Source: Flavobacterium sp. 5
GTDB lineage: Bacteria > Bacteroidota > Bacteroidia > Flavobacteriales > Flavobacteriaceae
NCBI RefSeq assembly: GCF_002813295.1
Contig: NZ_PHUE01000001.1
Coordinates: 1,674,001-1,738,000 of the forward strand
DNA length: 64,000 nucleotides
Direction of reading: 5' to 3'
The notes beneath the pieces were generated by a model that saw only the letters and a list, made by a program, of their open reading frames with translations, searched no databases and was not told where the DNA came from. Positions 33,949 to 42,687 of the stretch are shown here, one piece after another; position 1 is the stretch's first letter, and the number at the start of each line of letters is the position of its first letter. A program made the position numbers and the translations under genes.

Positions 33949-34824
33949 ATGGCTTCATCCTTTGATAGATTTCAAAAACGCAGGTTACTTTCCTCTTATT
34001 TCTCAGTAGTCTTGAGTATATTCTTAGTATTATTTCTTTTAGGAATATTGGGTTTTTTCATTATAAATTCCAGAAAATTGGCTAATGATTTCAAAGAAGA
34101 AATTGCTATGACGGTATTTTTTAAGAACGAAGCCAATGACACTATATTGAAAGCTTTTGGAACTGAACTAAAAACAGCTCGTTTTGCAAAATCATTTGTA
34201 TATGTTTCAAAAGAAGTAGCAGCCAAAGAACATTCAGATATTATTGGTGAAGATTTTGTGACCTTCTTAGGAGAAAATCCTTTGCAAAATTCTTTTGACA
34301 TTCACTTAAAAGCTGATTTTGTTGTTCGAGACAGTATCGCTAAAATTGAATCTCGTTTGCGAAAAAATACTATGATTTCAGATATTGTTTATGACAAACA
34401 ATTGGTGAATCTGGTTAACGACAATATACAAAAAGTGAGTCTGTGGATATTAATAGCGAGTGGTTTACTAACTATTATTGCTGTATTATTGATTAATAGC
34501 TCTTTGCGTTTGTCAATTTATTCCAACCGATTTATTATTAAAACCATGCAAATGGTGGGTGCTACCAAATCTTTCATTAGAAAACCATTTGTCATGCGTA
34601 GCATAAAACTAGGAATGATTGGAGCAGGTCTGGCAATTCTTGCTTTGCTAGGTTTACTTATTTATCTAGATTCTACTTACCCTGGTCTAGAAATTTTAGA
34701 TGACAAATTAGTAATCGCTATTGTATTACTTAGTGTTTTTGGAATTGGAGTTTTAATTACTTGGTTAAGTACCTATTTTGCGACACAAAGATTCTTGAAT
34801 TTACGAACAGACGATTTATATTAA
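33949..34824 (+). CDS. ftsX: Cell-division protein FtsX
   Basis: FtsX is the permease-like partner of FtsE that activates cell-wall hydrolases during division. The 291-residue protein has a cytoplasmic N-terminus, a first helix (about 22-44), a large extracytoplasmic loop (about 45-165) beginning SRKLANDFKEEIAMTVFFKNEAND, and three C-terminal helices including the ABC3-type core RFIIKTMQMVGATKSFIRKPFVMR. Order and length fit Bacteroidota FtsX. No ftsE is beside it, which is usual in the group. It starts a run of same-strand envelope genes through truB. Confidence 0.93.
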   Translation: MASSFDRFQKRRLLSSYFSVVLSIFLVLFLLGILGFFIINSRKLANDFKEEIAMTVFFKNEANDTILKAFGTELKTARFAKSFVYVSKEVAAKEHSDIIGEDFVTFLGENPLQNSFDIHLKADFVVRDSIAKIESRLRKNTMISDIVYDKQLVNLVNDNIQKVSLWILIASGLLTIIAVLLINSSLRLSIYSNRFIIKTMQMVGATKSFIRKPFVMRSIKLGMIGAGLAILALLGLLIYLDSTYPGLEILDDKLVIAIVLLSVFGIGVLITWLSTYFATQRFLNLRTDDLY

Positions 34825-34837
34825 ATTAATAAAATAC

Positions 34838-34869
34838 AGGAATGAGATTGCTTTGTTCCTCAAAATGAC
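34838..34869 (+). repeat. Short dispersed-repeat remnant
   Basis: AGGAATGAGATTGCTTTGTTCCTC and the following AAAATGAC fill most of the gap between ftsX and the DUF3098 gene. It resembles a GAGATTGCTTCGTTCCTCGCAATGAC repeat that I recall from many Bacteroidota intergenic regions. AGGAA...TTCCT can pair. Confidence 0.6.
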
Positions 34870-34872
34870 AAA

Positions 34873-35118
34873 ATGAAAAACAACGAAGAAAATAAACACG
34901 AATTCCTTTTTGAAAAAGTAAACTATAAAATTCTATTAATTGGAATTGGTGTAATTGTACTTGGCTTTATATTAATGTCAGGAGGAGGAAGTGATGATCC
35001 AAATGTATTTAATGAATCAGTATTTGATTTCCGAAGAATTCGTTTGGCCCCAACAACTGTTTTAATTGGTTTTGGAATCACAATTTATGCAATTCTTAAA
35101 AATCCTAAAAAAGCATAA
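34873..35118 (+). CDS. DUF3098 small membrane protein
   Basis: An 81-residue protein with two membrane segments (about 17-35 and 57-74) and the family phrases YKILLIGIGVIVLGFILMSGGGSDDPNVFNE and RRIRLAPTTVLIGFGITIYAILK. DUF3098 is found in Bacteroidota between ftsX and uppP, the same position as here. It ends directly before the uppP start codon. Its function is unknown; the context suggests a part in envelope or lipid-carrier metabolism. Confidence 0.9.
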   Translation: MKNNEENKHEFLFEKVNYKILLIGIGVIVLGFILMSGGGSDDPNVFNESVFDFRRIRLAPTTVLIGFGITIYAILKNPKKA

Positions 35119-35916
35119 ATGAATACATTACAAGCTATCATTCTAGCTATTATCGAAGGAATTACTGAATTTTTACCAGTTTCTTCTACAGGACATATGA
35201 TTATCGCCTCGTCCTTTTTTGGAATAGCACATGATGATTTTACCAAACTTTTCACGATAGTTATTCAATTGGGAGCTATCTTATCAGTGGTGATTTTATA
35301 TTTTAAACGCTTTTTTCAATCCTTCGATTTTTATTTTAAATTATTAGTAGCTTTTATCCCGGCTGTTGTTTTTGGCCTGCTTTTCAGCAAAAAAATTGAT
35401 GCCTTACTCGAAAACCCTGTAACAGTTGCTGTTTCATTATTAATAGGTGGTATTATTTTATTAAAAGTAGATGAATGGTTCAATAATCCAGATGTCTCAG
35501 AAACCTCACAAGAAATCACTTATTTACAGGCTTTAAAGATTGGTTTATTTCAATGTTTGGCCATGATTCCTGGTGTTTCCAGAAGTGGCGCATCTATTGT
35601 TGGCGGAATGTCACAAAAATTATCACGAACTTCTGCTGCCGAATTCTCTTTTTTTCTGGCTGTTCCAACAATGCTAGGAGCAACAGCAAAAAAATGTTAC
35701 GATTATTATAAAGACGGATACATATTATCTCACGATCAAATCAATTTCCTGATTATCGGAAATGTAGTTGCTTTTATAGTGGCTCTTTTGGCTATAAAAA
35801 GTTTCATTGGGTTCTTGACTAAAAACGGATTTAAAGTTTTTGGCTATTACCGAATTATCGCTGGAATTATATTACTTGCGATTCATTTCTTCGTTCATCC
35901 TTTGACTGTACTATAA
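35119..35916 (+). CDS. uppP: Undecaprenyl-diphosphatase UppP (BacA)
   Basis: UppP recycles the lipid carrier of peptidoglycan synthesis by removing a phosphate from undecaprenyl diphosphate. The 265-residue membrane protein has both catalytic signatures: [17 protein letters not shown] (about 9-25) and [14 protein letters not shown] (about 152-165), within eight hydrophobic segments. The start follows the DUF3098 stop with no gap, and its stop overlaps the truB start by one base, so the genes are co-translated. Confidence 0.97.
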   Translation: MNTLQAIILAIIEGITEFLPVSSTGHMIIASSFFGIAHDDFTKLFTIVIQLGAILSVVILYFKRFFQSFDFYFKLLVAFIPAVVFGLLFSKKIDALLENPVTVAVSLLIGGIILLKVDEWFNNPDVSETSQEITYLQALKIGLFQCLAMIPGVSRSGASIVGGMSQKLSRTSAAEFSFFLAVPTMLGATAKKCYDYYKDGYILSHDQINFLIIGNVVAFIVALLAIKSFIGFLTKNGFKVFGYYRIIAGIILLAIHFFVHPLTVL

Positions 35917-36614
35917 TGACTACCGAAGATTTTTTAAACGGTCAGATTCTATTAATTGACAAACCATTGCATTTTACTTCTTTCCAAGCGGTAAACAAGC
36001 TCAAGTATGCCTTGATTAATAAAGCAGGATTGCCAAAAAAATTCAAGATTGGACATGCTGGTACTTTAGATCCATTAGCTTCAGGTCTTTTGTTAGTCTG
36101 TACTGGAAAATTTACCAAACGTATTTCCGAATTACAAGGTCAGGCCAAAGAGTATACTGGAACTTTCTACATTGGTGCAACGACACCTTCTTACGATTTA
36201 GAAACAGAAATCGATCAAACTTTCGAAACTTCACACATTGATGAAAACTTAATTCACAAAACAGTAAAACAGTTTTTGGGAGAAATTGATCAAATACCTC
36301 CAGTTTTTTCAGCGATAAAAAAAGATGGAGTTCGTTTATATGAACACGCGCGTGCTGGCGAAACGGTAGAAATTGCTTCAAGGAAAACCACTATTCATGA
36401 ATTCGAAATTACTCGAATTGCACTTCCTGAAATTGATTTTAGAGTAGTATGTAGCAAAGGGACTTATATTCGGTCCTTGGCTTATGATTTTGGAAAAGCA
36501 ATGAATTCAGGTTCACATTTAACAGCTTTGCGTCGAACCAAAATTGGAGATTATAACGTGGAAGATGCTATAGATGTTACTTTATTCGAGCAAACTCTTA
36601 CTGCTCAGATATAA
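35916..36614 (+). CDS. truB: tRNA pseudouridine-55 synthase TruB
   Basis: TruB converts U55 of the tRNA T-loop to pseudouridine. The 232-residue protein shows the catalytic motif GHAGTLDPLASGLL with Asp52, the RNA-binding loop phrase YTGTFYIGATTPSYDLETEID, QIPPVFSAIKKDGVRLYEHARAGE and SKGTYIRSLAYDFG. It lacks a long C-terminal PUA domain, as in many Bacteroidota. It ends the ftsX-DUF3098-uppP-truB run. Confidence 0.96.
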   Translation: MTTEDFLNGQILLIDKPLHFTSFQAVNKLKYALINKAGLPKKFKIGHAGTLDPLASGLLLVCTGKFTKRISELQGQAKEYTGTFYIGATTPSYDLETEIDQTFETSHIDENLIHKTVKQFLGEIDQIPPVFSAIKKDGVRLYEHARAGETVEIASRKTTIHEFEITRIALPEIDFRVVCSKGTYIRSLAYDFGKAMNSGSHLTALRRTKIGDYNVEDAIDVTLFEQTLTAQI

Positions 36615-36621
36615 TAAAAAA

Positions 36622-36657
36622 ACACATCACAAATATCAAATTGAATTTACGATGTGT
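36622..36657 (+). terminator. Weak hairpin after truB
   Basis: ACACATC (36622-36628) pairs with GATGTGT (36651-36657) over a 22-nt AT-rich loop. The T run that follows is short, so termination would be partial. Confidence 0.45.
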
Positions 36658-36718
36658 CTTTACTAAAACTAAAGTAGTTTTAATTCATACTCTTTTTTTA
36701 CTTGTTTATGTTTATTAA

Positions 36719-36796
36719 TTAATAATGTGTGGCACTTTCGTTACCAAACAGCAAATGTGAAACATAATCGTAAACTTTTTCAAATAATTTTTTCAT
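36719..36796 (-). CDS. Candidate 25-residue micro-ORF
   Basis: In the 320-bp gap between truB and the thioredoxin-like gene, the minus strand encodes MKKLFEKVYDYVSHLLFGNE followed by SATHY. The composition (basic start, aromatic and aliphatic amphipathic core, no rare codons) looks protein-like and differs from the surrounding AT-rich noncoding DNA. No clear ribosome site or -7 box is visible and I do not recognise a family, so this is a candidate only. Confidence 0.35.
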   Translation of the reverse strand: MKKLFEKVYDYVSHLLFGNESATHY

Positions 36797-36934
36797 AAAG
36801 ATGAATTTTTAAATTATTAAACAATATTTTAAAGACACCAATAAAAAAAAGTAAATAAAAATAATAGATTTGGCTAACAGTCAGCAATTTACATTTTTTT
36901 TTACAAAAAACAAAAAAAATATACAATATACAAT

Positions 36935-37552
36935 CTACAAACAGACACTTTCTTTGATAGAATACATCATCTCCAAAATTTCCTTTTGAGCAGAAATTCC
37001 TTTATCATGCAAATACCACAATTGCAATTGAGTTTTGGCCTCTTCATCAATAATCCCAAATTTTTCTTTATAGTCATTAATTAAATCTATTGCACCTTTG
37101 GGTCTTGGCCCCCAATGACAACAGACTTTTCCTAATTCTTTGTCAATAATGAGTAATTTTGGAATTGCTCTTCCTCCATTTGTCAAATATTGATTCATCA
37201 AATCATCATTTGAATCTCTGAAAATTATTTTTAATTTTATTTTATTTGATTCAAGAGCCATTTTATTCAATATTGGCAAAATCTGAGCACCATCACCACA
37301 CCAGCCTTCAACAATTACCAGCCATATATATTCTTTTTTTAATGCTTTTAGTTTAGCACTAATTTCCGGAAGTATTACAATTGTTTTATCCAGACGCTTT
37401 AGTCTTGATTCATTTAAAGTGCTATAATCCAGTAATATTTTCGATTGTTCATTCCCAGTAGACCTGCCTTCTGATAACAGGTCTGTTACCACTTTTTTAT
37501 ATTCTAGATAAGAATAGCTATTAAATAATGCCTTGGCAACTGAACTTTTCAT
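36935..37552 (-). CDS. Thioredoxin-fold protein with WCGD motif
   Basis: A 205-residue cytoplasmic protein. Residues about 74-165 show a thioredoxin fold: YIWLVIVEGWCGDGAQILPILNKMA with WCGD at 84-87, and GGRAIPKLLIIDKELGKV containing the cis-proline. The active site has one cysteine, where classical thioredoxins have CxxC, so it cannot act as a normal dithiol oxidoreductase. Bacteroidota have a family of such single-cysteine thioredoxin-like proteins whose function is not established. It diverges from the patatin gene. Confidence 0.88.
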   Translation of the reverse strand: MKSSVAKALFNSYSYLEYKKVVTDLLSEGRSTGNEQSKILLDYSTLNESRLKRLDKTIVILPEISAKLKALKKEYIWLVIVEGWCGDGAQILPILNKMALESNKIKLKIIFRDSNDDLMNQYLTNGGRAIPKLLIIDKELGKVCCHWGPRPKGAIDLINDYKEKFGIIDEEAKTQLQLWYLHDKGISAQKEILEMMYSIKESVCL

Positions 37553-37770
37553 TTTCTTTTCATTTAATTCCGATACAAAGAAATTAACATATTGTTATTG
37601 ACATCTATTTTACTGATTTTATCATGTTTTCGTGATTACTTTACAGTAAAAATCAACAACAATATGCTCATCTCATATACAAGTTTATTTGAAACAAATT
37701 TAGAGATATCATTATATTTAAAACGTGATAAAAATCATGTCAAAACAAACAAAATGCATATATTTATTAA

Positions 37771-38556
37771 ATGGACAGTAAAACAAAATCAATAGGTTTA
37801 ATACTTTCTGGCGGAGGATCAAAAGGTATCGCTCATGCTGGAGTTTTACAATTTTTAGAAGAAAAAAACATTCACCCCATAAAAATTGCTGGTTCGAGTG
37901 CAGGCTCAATTGTGGCTGCTTTATACGGAAGCGGAAAATCTCCCAAAGCTATTTTAGAATTCTTCAAGTCTATTTATTTTTTTCATTGGAAACATTTTAC
38001 CTTTTCAAAAGCTGGATTAATTGACTCAGAATCATTTAAAGAGTATTTTTACGATATTTTCAAAGACACAACTTTATCAGATCTCAAAATACCAGTATAC
38101 ATTACTGCTACTGATATGATTAAAGGGAAGTCTAAAGTATTTGATCCAGAAACAAAAACCATAGATGCAATTATAGCATCATCATCATTTCCAGGAATAA
38201 TGTCCCCTTATGAAGTTGATGGAAATTTATACAGTGATGGAGGCATTCTTAATCATTTTCCAACTGATATTTTAAAAGGAAAATGCGACACTTTAATTGG
38301 TGTTTATGTGAGTCCAATCCATAAAATTGAAGCCAAAGATCTAAATTCGATCAAATCAGTAACGGCCAGAGCTTTTGATTTACTTTCGGCTAATTCAAGT
38401 ACTCATAAGTTTGATCATTGCGATTGGGTAATTGAACCCGAAGCTTTATCGCTATACAGTACCTTTGAAACCAGTAAAATTAACATGGAAGCAATTTTTA
38501 ATATTGGATATGAATCTGCTAGAAAAACTTACGAAGAACTTAATTTAAATATTTAA
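37771..38556 (+). CDS. Patatin-like phospholipase
   Basis: A 261-residue lipid acyl hydrolase with the Ser-Asp dyad of patatins: oxyanion loop SGGGSKGIAHAG (13-24), nucleophile elbow GSSAGS (about 41-46) and DGG (in NLYSDGGILNHFP). There is no signal peptide, so it is cytoplasmic or membrane-associated from the inside. It resembles the short RssA/YlbK class. The substrate is unknown. A possible -7 box TATATTTA (37759-37766) ends only 4 nt before the ATG, suggesting a very short leader. Confidence 0.92.
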   Translation: MDSKTKSIGLILSGGGSKGIAHAGVLQFLEEKNIHPIKIAGSSAGSIVAALYGSGKSPKAILEFFKSIYFFHWKHFTFSKAGLIDSESFKEYFYDIFKDTTLSDLKIPVYITATDMIKGKSKVFDPETKTIDAIIASSSFPGIMSPYEVDGNLYSDGGILNHFPTDILKGKCDTLIGVYVSPIHKIEAKDLNSIKSVTARAFDLLSANSSTHKFDHCDWVIEPEALSLYSTFETSKINMEAIFNIGYESARKTYEELNLNI

Positions 38557-38683
38557 GGAACTCTATTTTCAAAAAAAACAGAATATGTCTATATTTGCAC
38601 AAATTTCGTGATATTGAATGCAATGACTTACGCAATTTACTTTCGATAAACGAAGGGATACCTTAAAAAAACAAAACTGACTG

Positions 38684-39391
38684 ATGAAATACAAAAGAAT
38701 TCTTCTGAAATTAAGTGGTGAAGCTTTAATGGGTGATTTACAATATGGTATTGACCCAAAACGATTGGCCGAATATGCCGATGAAATCAAGCAAATTCAT
38801 GCCAAAGGTGTAGAAATCGCTATCGTAATTGGAGGAGGAAACATTTTTAGAGGTGTAGCAGGAGCCAGCAAGGGAATGGACAGGGTACAAGGTGATTATA
38901 TGGGAATGCTTGCTACTGTTATTAACGGAATGGCATTACAAGGAGCTCTTGAAGACAAAGGAATGAAAACTCGTTTGCAAACAGCCTTAAAAATGGAATC
39001 AATTGCAGAGCCTTATATCAAAAGAAGAGCAGATCGTCACTTAGAAAAAGGAAGAATTGTAATTTTTGGCGCAGGAACTGGAAATCCTTATTTTACAACA
39101 GATACAGCTGCGGTTTTACGTGGAATCGAAATCAATGCCGATGTTATTTTAAAAGGAACGCGTGTTGATGGTGTTTATGATTCAGATCCAGAAAAAAATG
39201 CTTCTGCAGTAAAATTTGATTTTATTTCATTTGATGATGTCCTAAAGAAAGGATTGAATGTAATGGATACAACTGCATTTACTTTAAGCCAGGAAAACAA
39301 ATTACCAATAGTAGTTTTTGACATGAACAAAATAGGAAATCTATTGAAAATTTGTGAAGGAGAAAACATAGGAACCGTAGTAAACATATAG
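38684..39391 (+). CDS. pyrH: Uridylate kinase PyrH
   Basis: PyrH phosphorylates UMP to UDP. The 235-residue protein starts [15 protein letters not shown] and contains [40 protein letters not shown], the UMP-binding and allosteric regions of bacterial UMP kinase, and [21 protein letters not shown] consensus -7 box TATATTTG lies at 38590-38597. frr follows 62 bp downstream, a pairing conserved in most bacteria. Confidence 0.97.
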   Translation: MKYKRILLKLSGEALMGDLQYGIDPKRLAEYADEIKQIHAKGVEIAIVIGGGNIFRGVAGASKGMDRVQGDYMGMLATVINGMALQGALEDKGMKTRLQTALKMESIAEPYIKRRADRHLEKGRIVIFGAGTGNPYFTTDTAAVLRGIEINADVILKGTRVDGVYDSDPEKNASAVKFDFISFDDVLKKGLNVMDTTAFTLSQENKLPIVVFDMNKIGNLLKICEGENIGTVVNI

Positions 39392-39400
39392 TTAACCGTA

Positions 39401-39437
39401 TTTAGTTATCAGTCTGCAAGTAGCAATGATAACTAAA
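39401..39437 (+). terminator. Intercistronic hairpin between pyrH and frr
   Basis: TTTAGTTATCA (39401-39411) and TGATAACTAAA (39427-39437) form an 11-bp perfect stem with a 15-nt loop. There is no U tract, so it probably acts as an mRNA stem or partial terminator. Confidence 0.6.
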
Positions 39438-39453
39438 CACAAAATAAATAAAC

Positions 39454-40017
39454 ATGACAGAAGAAATTGAATTTATATTAGATAGCACAGAAGAATCTAT
39501 GACAGGTTCGATTGAGCATTTAGAAAAAGCTTTTTTAAATATTCGTGCAGGAAAAGCATCACCAGCAATGTTGGGTAGTGTTTTTGTAGATTATTATGGG
39601 TCTGCATCTCCGTTATCACAAGTATCCAAAATTAGTGTACCTGATGCCAGAACAATTACGTTGCAACCTTTTGAAAAAAACATGTTGCATCCTATTGAAA
39701 AAGCAATTATGATTGCCAATCTAGGATTCAACCCAATGAATAATGGGGATTTGATTATCATTAGCGTCCCTCCTCTTACCGAAGACAGAAGACGCGAATT
39801 AGCAAAACAATCCAAAGTTGAAGCCGAAGATGCTAAGATTGGAATTAGAAACGCTAGAAAAGATGCTAATACAGATATCAAAAAATTAGAAAAAGAAGGA
39901 ACTTCTGAAGATATTTGCAAAAGTGCTGAAGAGCAAGTACAAAACTTAACTAATTCTTATATTAAAAAAATTGATGAGCTTCTAGCAGTAAAAGAAGCCG
40001 AAATCATGAAAGTTTAA
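39454..40017 (+). CDS. frr: Ribosome recycling factor
   Basis: RRF, with EF-G, splits post-termination ribosomes. The 187-residue protein matches the family along its length: SIEHLEKAFLNIRAGKASPAMLGSVFVDYYGS, SKISVPDARTITLQPFEKNMLHPIEKAI, NDGDLIIISVPPLTEDRRRELAKQSK-like (here NNGDLII...), and the helical C-terminus with ARKDANTDIKKLEKE. It is the second gene of the pyrH-frr unit and is followed by a terminator. Confidence 0.97.
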   Translation: MTEEIEFILDSTEESMTGSIEHLEKAFLNIRAGKASPAMLGSVFVDYYGSASPLSQVSKISVPDARTITLQPFEKNMLHPIEKAIMIANLGFNPMNNGDLIIISVPPLTEDRRRELAKQSKVEAEDAKIGIRNARKDANTDIKKLEKEGTSEDICKSAEEQVQNLTNSYIKKIDELLAVKEAEIMKV

Positions 40018-40039
40018 TCTTTCGATGTAAACAATTAAT

Positions 40040-40078
40040 AAATCTGTCTTGTTTTTTTGGAACGGGACAGATTTTTTT
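40040..40078 (+). terminator. Terminator after frr
   Basis: AAATCTGTC (40040-40048) pairs with GACAGATTT (40066-40074), followed by T residues. A TTG codon inside it opens a longer frame into the next gene, but that is not a plausible start. Confidence 0.87.
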
Positions 40079-40134
40079 ATTCCTATTTTTACACAACAAA
40101 ACGCATAAAAAACGTTTTGTATAAAACTGTTTTT

Positions 40135-42636
40135 ATGAAGTACTTTATTTTACTGTTCTTCTTTTTTACACTTTCGCTTCAAGCGCAATTTCAAGCCAAT
40201 GGAATTGTAAAAGATGCCACTACACAAAAAACACTACCCTTTGCTTCTATTATTACAAATGACGGATCGAATACCATCTCTGATGTTGATGGAAAATTCA
40301 GTATTACATCCAAAAACAAAATAACATCCATTACGATTTCCTATATCGGATATTTTAAAAAAACAATTACCGTAGAGAGTACTCAAATATTTTACAAAAT
40401 AACACTTACACCAAATGTAAATCCACTGAATGAAGTTTTGATCTCGAATGTTAATCCTGCTTTAGAGATCATAAAAAAAGCTATTCAAAACAAATCAAAA
40501 AACAACCCTGAACAGAAGCTTAATAGTTTTGAATTCAAGGCATATAACAAACTGATTGTTACTGCCAACCCAGATTCTATTAACGGCACAATTGACTCAG
40601 TATTTGTAATCAATCCTTTCGGAAAACATTTCAAAAAAATGGACTCCACCGATTATAAATTCAAGCAACTTATCAAAAAGCAGCATTTATTTGAAACGGA
40701 GAAAGTATCCCAATACCAATACAATAATAAGAGATTAAAGGAAACAATTTTAGGTACCCGCATGGCTGGTTTCAAACAGCCCGTTTATGAAATACTTACC
40801 TTTAATTTGCAATCTTTTTCTATCTACGACTCTAAATATGAACTTTTTGAAACCAAATACAACAGTCCAATAGCCAATGATGCTTTAAAAGATTATAATT
40901 TCAAACTACTTGACACTATAGTTATAAATGGTAGAAATACCTTTATGATTCATTTTAAAAACAAGAAAAAGAAAAAAGAAGAAGGCCTGGAAGGAATATT
41001 GTACATTGACCAAAACAACTATGGTATTGCAAAAGCCATTATGCGAATTAGAGGAATATTAAACATTAGCGGAATCCATGAATTTCAATATATTCCTGAA
41101 GAACAACTTTGGTTTCCTACTCAAAAAAAGTTTAAAATCGTAAAGGGAACCAATGATGACGACATCAAAATATTGGGAGGTACGATTCAATTTGATGGAG
41201 ATTATGAAGAAAATTTAAAACCAAGAAAAAGAGTTGAATCCGATTATGTTTATGTGCTTTCGCAAACAACAAATTTTGACATTGAATATAACACTCCTAT
41301 TGTAATCAAAAAGCCCATTGTTGAAATTGAACTCAAAGATGACGCCATAAATAAATCTGAAAGCTTTTGGGAAAAATATAGAACAGATAGCTTGGACAGT
41401 CGTAGCCAAAAAACTTATTTATCACTAGACAGTATTTCGATAAAAAAAAGAATTGAAAGCCGACTCAATCTGGGACGAAAGATATTAAGTGGATACCTTC
41501 CAATTAAAGTTTGGGATCTTGATTTGCGTAAAATAATAAGTTACAACAATTATGAAGGACTCCGATTGGGTATAGGTGGCACAACCAATGATGATTTTTC
41601 AAGAAAATATAGATTAGAAGGATATTCTGCTTATGGATTAAGAGATTATGATTTTAAATATAATGCAGGAATTGGTGCCAGAGTAGACAAGTTTTCCAAC
41701 ACATGGATTAGTGGCAGCTATACAGATGATCTCAGAGAAATTGCGAGTATCGATTATGCCATTGAAAAAAGAGCTTTCAAAATATATGATCCTCGATCAA
41801 TCAATTTTAGTACTTTTTATAGGTATGAACAATGGAGAATGTCTTTAGAAACCAAAATTATTCCAAAAGTGGAAAGTATTTTAGTATTTTCCAACTCTTT
41901 CGTAACACCAAAATTTGATTACACTTATAATCTGAACGGTACTTTATACAACACCTATACTATGACCACGGCAACACTTTCTTTTAAGTGGAGTCCCTTT
42001 AGTGATTATATGCAGACACCTACAGGACGAATTGAAGCCGAAAAAAGATATCCAAAATTCACTTTTCAGTTTACACAATCAATACCAAATGTGTTGAATA
42101 ATGATTTTAGTTTTACAAAGATTGACTTTAAAGGAGAATATCAAATCAACCATTTAGACGGACAACGAACTTTCTTGCTATTTGAAGCTGGGCGTGCTTT
42201 TGGAGACCTTCCTCTCCCCCATCTCTACAATACTTCGCCAAATAATTTGAGCCAAGAAACTATATTTCAAAGAATTACATTTGCAGGTAAAAACAGTTTT
42301 GAAACCATGTATTTCAACGAATTCTTCTCGAGTGAATTCATGTCGTTCCAATTCAAACATGGCTTTAATAGAATCTCTATATTCAAAAATATAAAACCTG
42401 CCATTGATTTTGTAACCCGTATGGCATGGGGTAGCATGAGAAATCCAGAAGCACACATTGGACTCGATTACAAAACATTAAACAAAGGTTTTTTTGAATC
42501 GGGTATAGAACTTAATCAAATCTATAATGGCTTTGGAATTGGTGGTTATTACCGTTATGGACCAAATCATCTTAGTGATATCAAAGATAATATTGCTATA
42601 AAACTGACTTTTATTCTAGATTTATCAATTTATTAA
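40135..42636 (+). CDS. DUF5686 outer-membrane protein with carboxypeptidase-like domain
   Basis: The start at ATG 40135 gives a clean signal peptide (MKYFILLFFFFTLSLQAQ); the upstream in-frame extension runs through the frr terminator. The 833-residue protein has a carboxypeptidase-regulatory-like domain (about 20-95, NGIVKDATTQKTLPFASI), a central DUF5686-type region (with EIIKKAIQNKSKNNPEQ and EGILYIDQNNYGIAKAIMRIRG), and a C-terminal surface-antigen-like beta-barrel ending in an aromatic residue (LDLSIY). The family is common in Bacteroidota. Its role is unknown; an outer-membrane assembly or transport function is plausible. Confidence 0.88.
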   Translation: MKYFILLFFFFTLSLQAQFQANGIVKDATTQKTLPFASIITNDGSNTISDVDGKFSITSKNKITSITISYIGYFKKTITVESTQIFYKITLTPNVNPLNEVLISNVNPALEIIKKAIQNKSKNNPEQKLNSFEFKAYNKLIVTANPDSINGTIDSVFVINPFGKHFKKMDSTDYKFKQLIKKQHLFETEKVSQYQYNNKRLKETILGTRMAGFKQPVYEILTFNLQSFSIYDSKYELFETKYNSPIANDALKDYNFKLLDTIVINGRNTFMIHFKNKKKKKEEGLEGILYIDQNNYGIAKAIMRIRGILNISGIHEFQYIPEEQLWFPTQKKFKIVKGTNDDDIKILGGTIQFDGDYEENLKPRKRVESDYVYVLSQTTNFDIEYNTPIVIKKPIVEIELKDDAINKSESFWEKYRTDSLDSRSQKTYLSLDSISIKKRIESRLNLGRKILSGYLPIKVWDLDLRKIISYNNYEGLRLGIGGTTNDDFSRKYRLEGYSAYGLRDYDFKYNAGIGARVDKFSNTWISGSYTDDLREIASIDYAIEKRAFKIYDPRSINFSTFYRYEQWRMSLETKIIPKVESILVFSNSFVTPKFDYTYNLNGTLYNTYTMTTATLSFKWSPFSDYMQTPTGRIEAEKRYPKFTFQFTQSIPNVLNNDFSFTKIDFKGEYQINHLDGQRTFLLFEAGRAFGDLPLPHLYNTSPNNLSQETIFQRITFAGKNSFETMYFNEFFSSEFMSFQFKHGFNRISIFKNIKPAIDFVTRMAWGSMRNPEAHIGLDYKTLNKGFFESGIELNQIYNGFGIGGYYRYGPNHLSDIKDNIAIKLTFILDLSIY

Positions 42637-42682
42637 AAAAGACTCTAAACATTTTTATAAAAAACATTAGAGTCCTTTTTCT
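42635..42682. terminator. Bidirectional terminator between converging genes
   Basis: AAAAAAGACTCTAA (42635-42648) pairs with TTAGAGTCCTTTTTCT (42667-42682) over an 18-nt loop. It serves the DUF5686 gene on the plus strand and the antiporter gene on the minus strand. Confidence 0.88.
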
Positions 42683-42687
42683 TAAAA

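Noticed and set aside
40057..40134. N-terminal extension of the DUF5686 protein from TTG 40057
   Set aside because: It lies inside the frr terminator; the ATG at 40135 gives a clean signal peptide.
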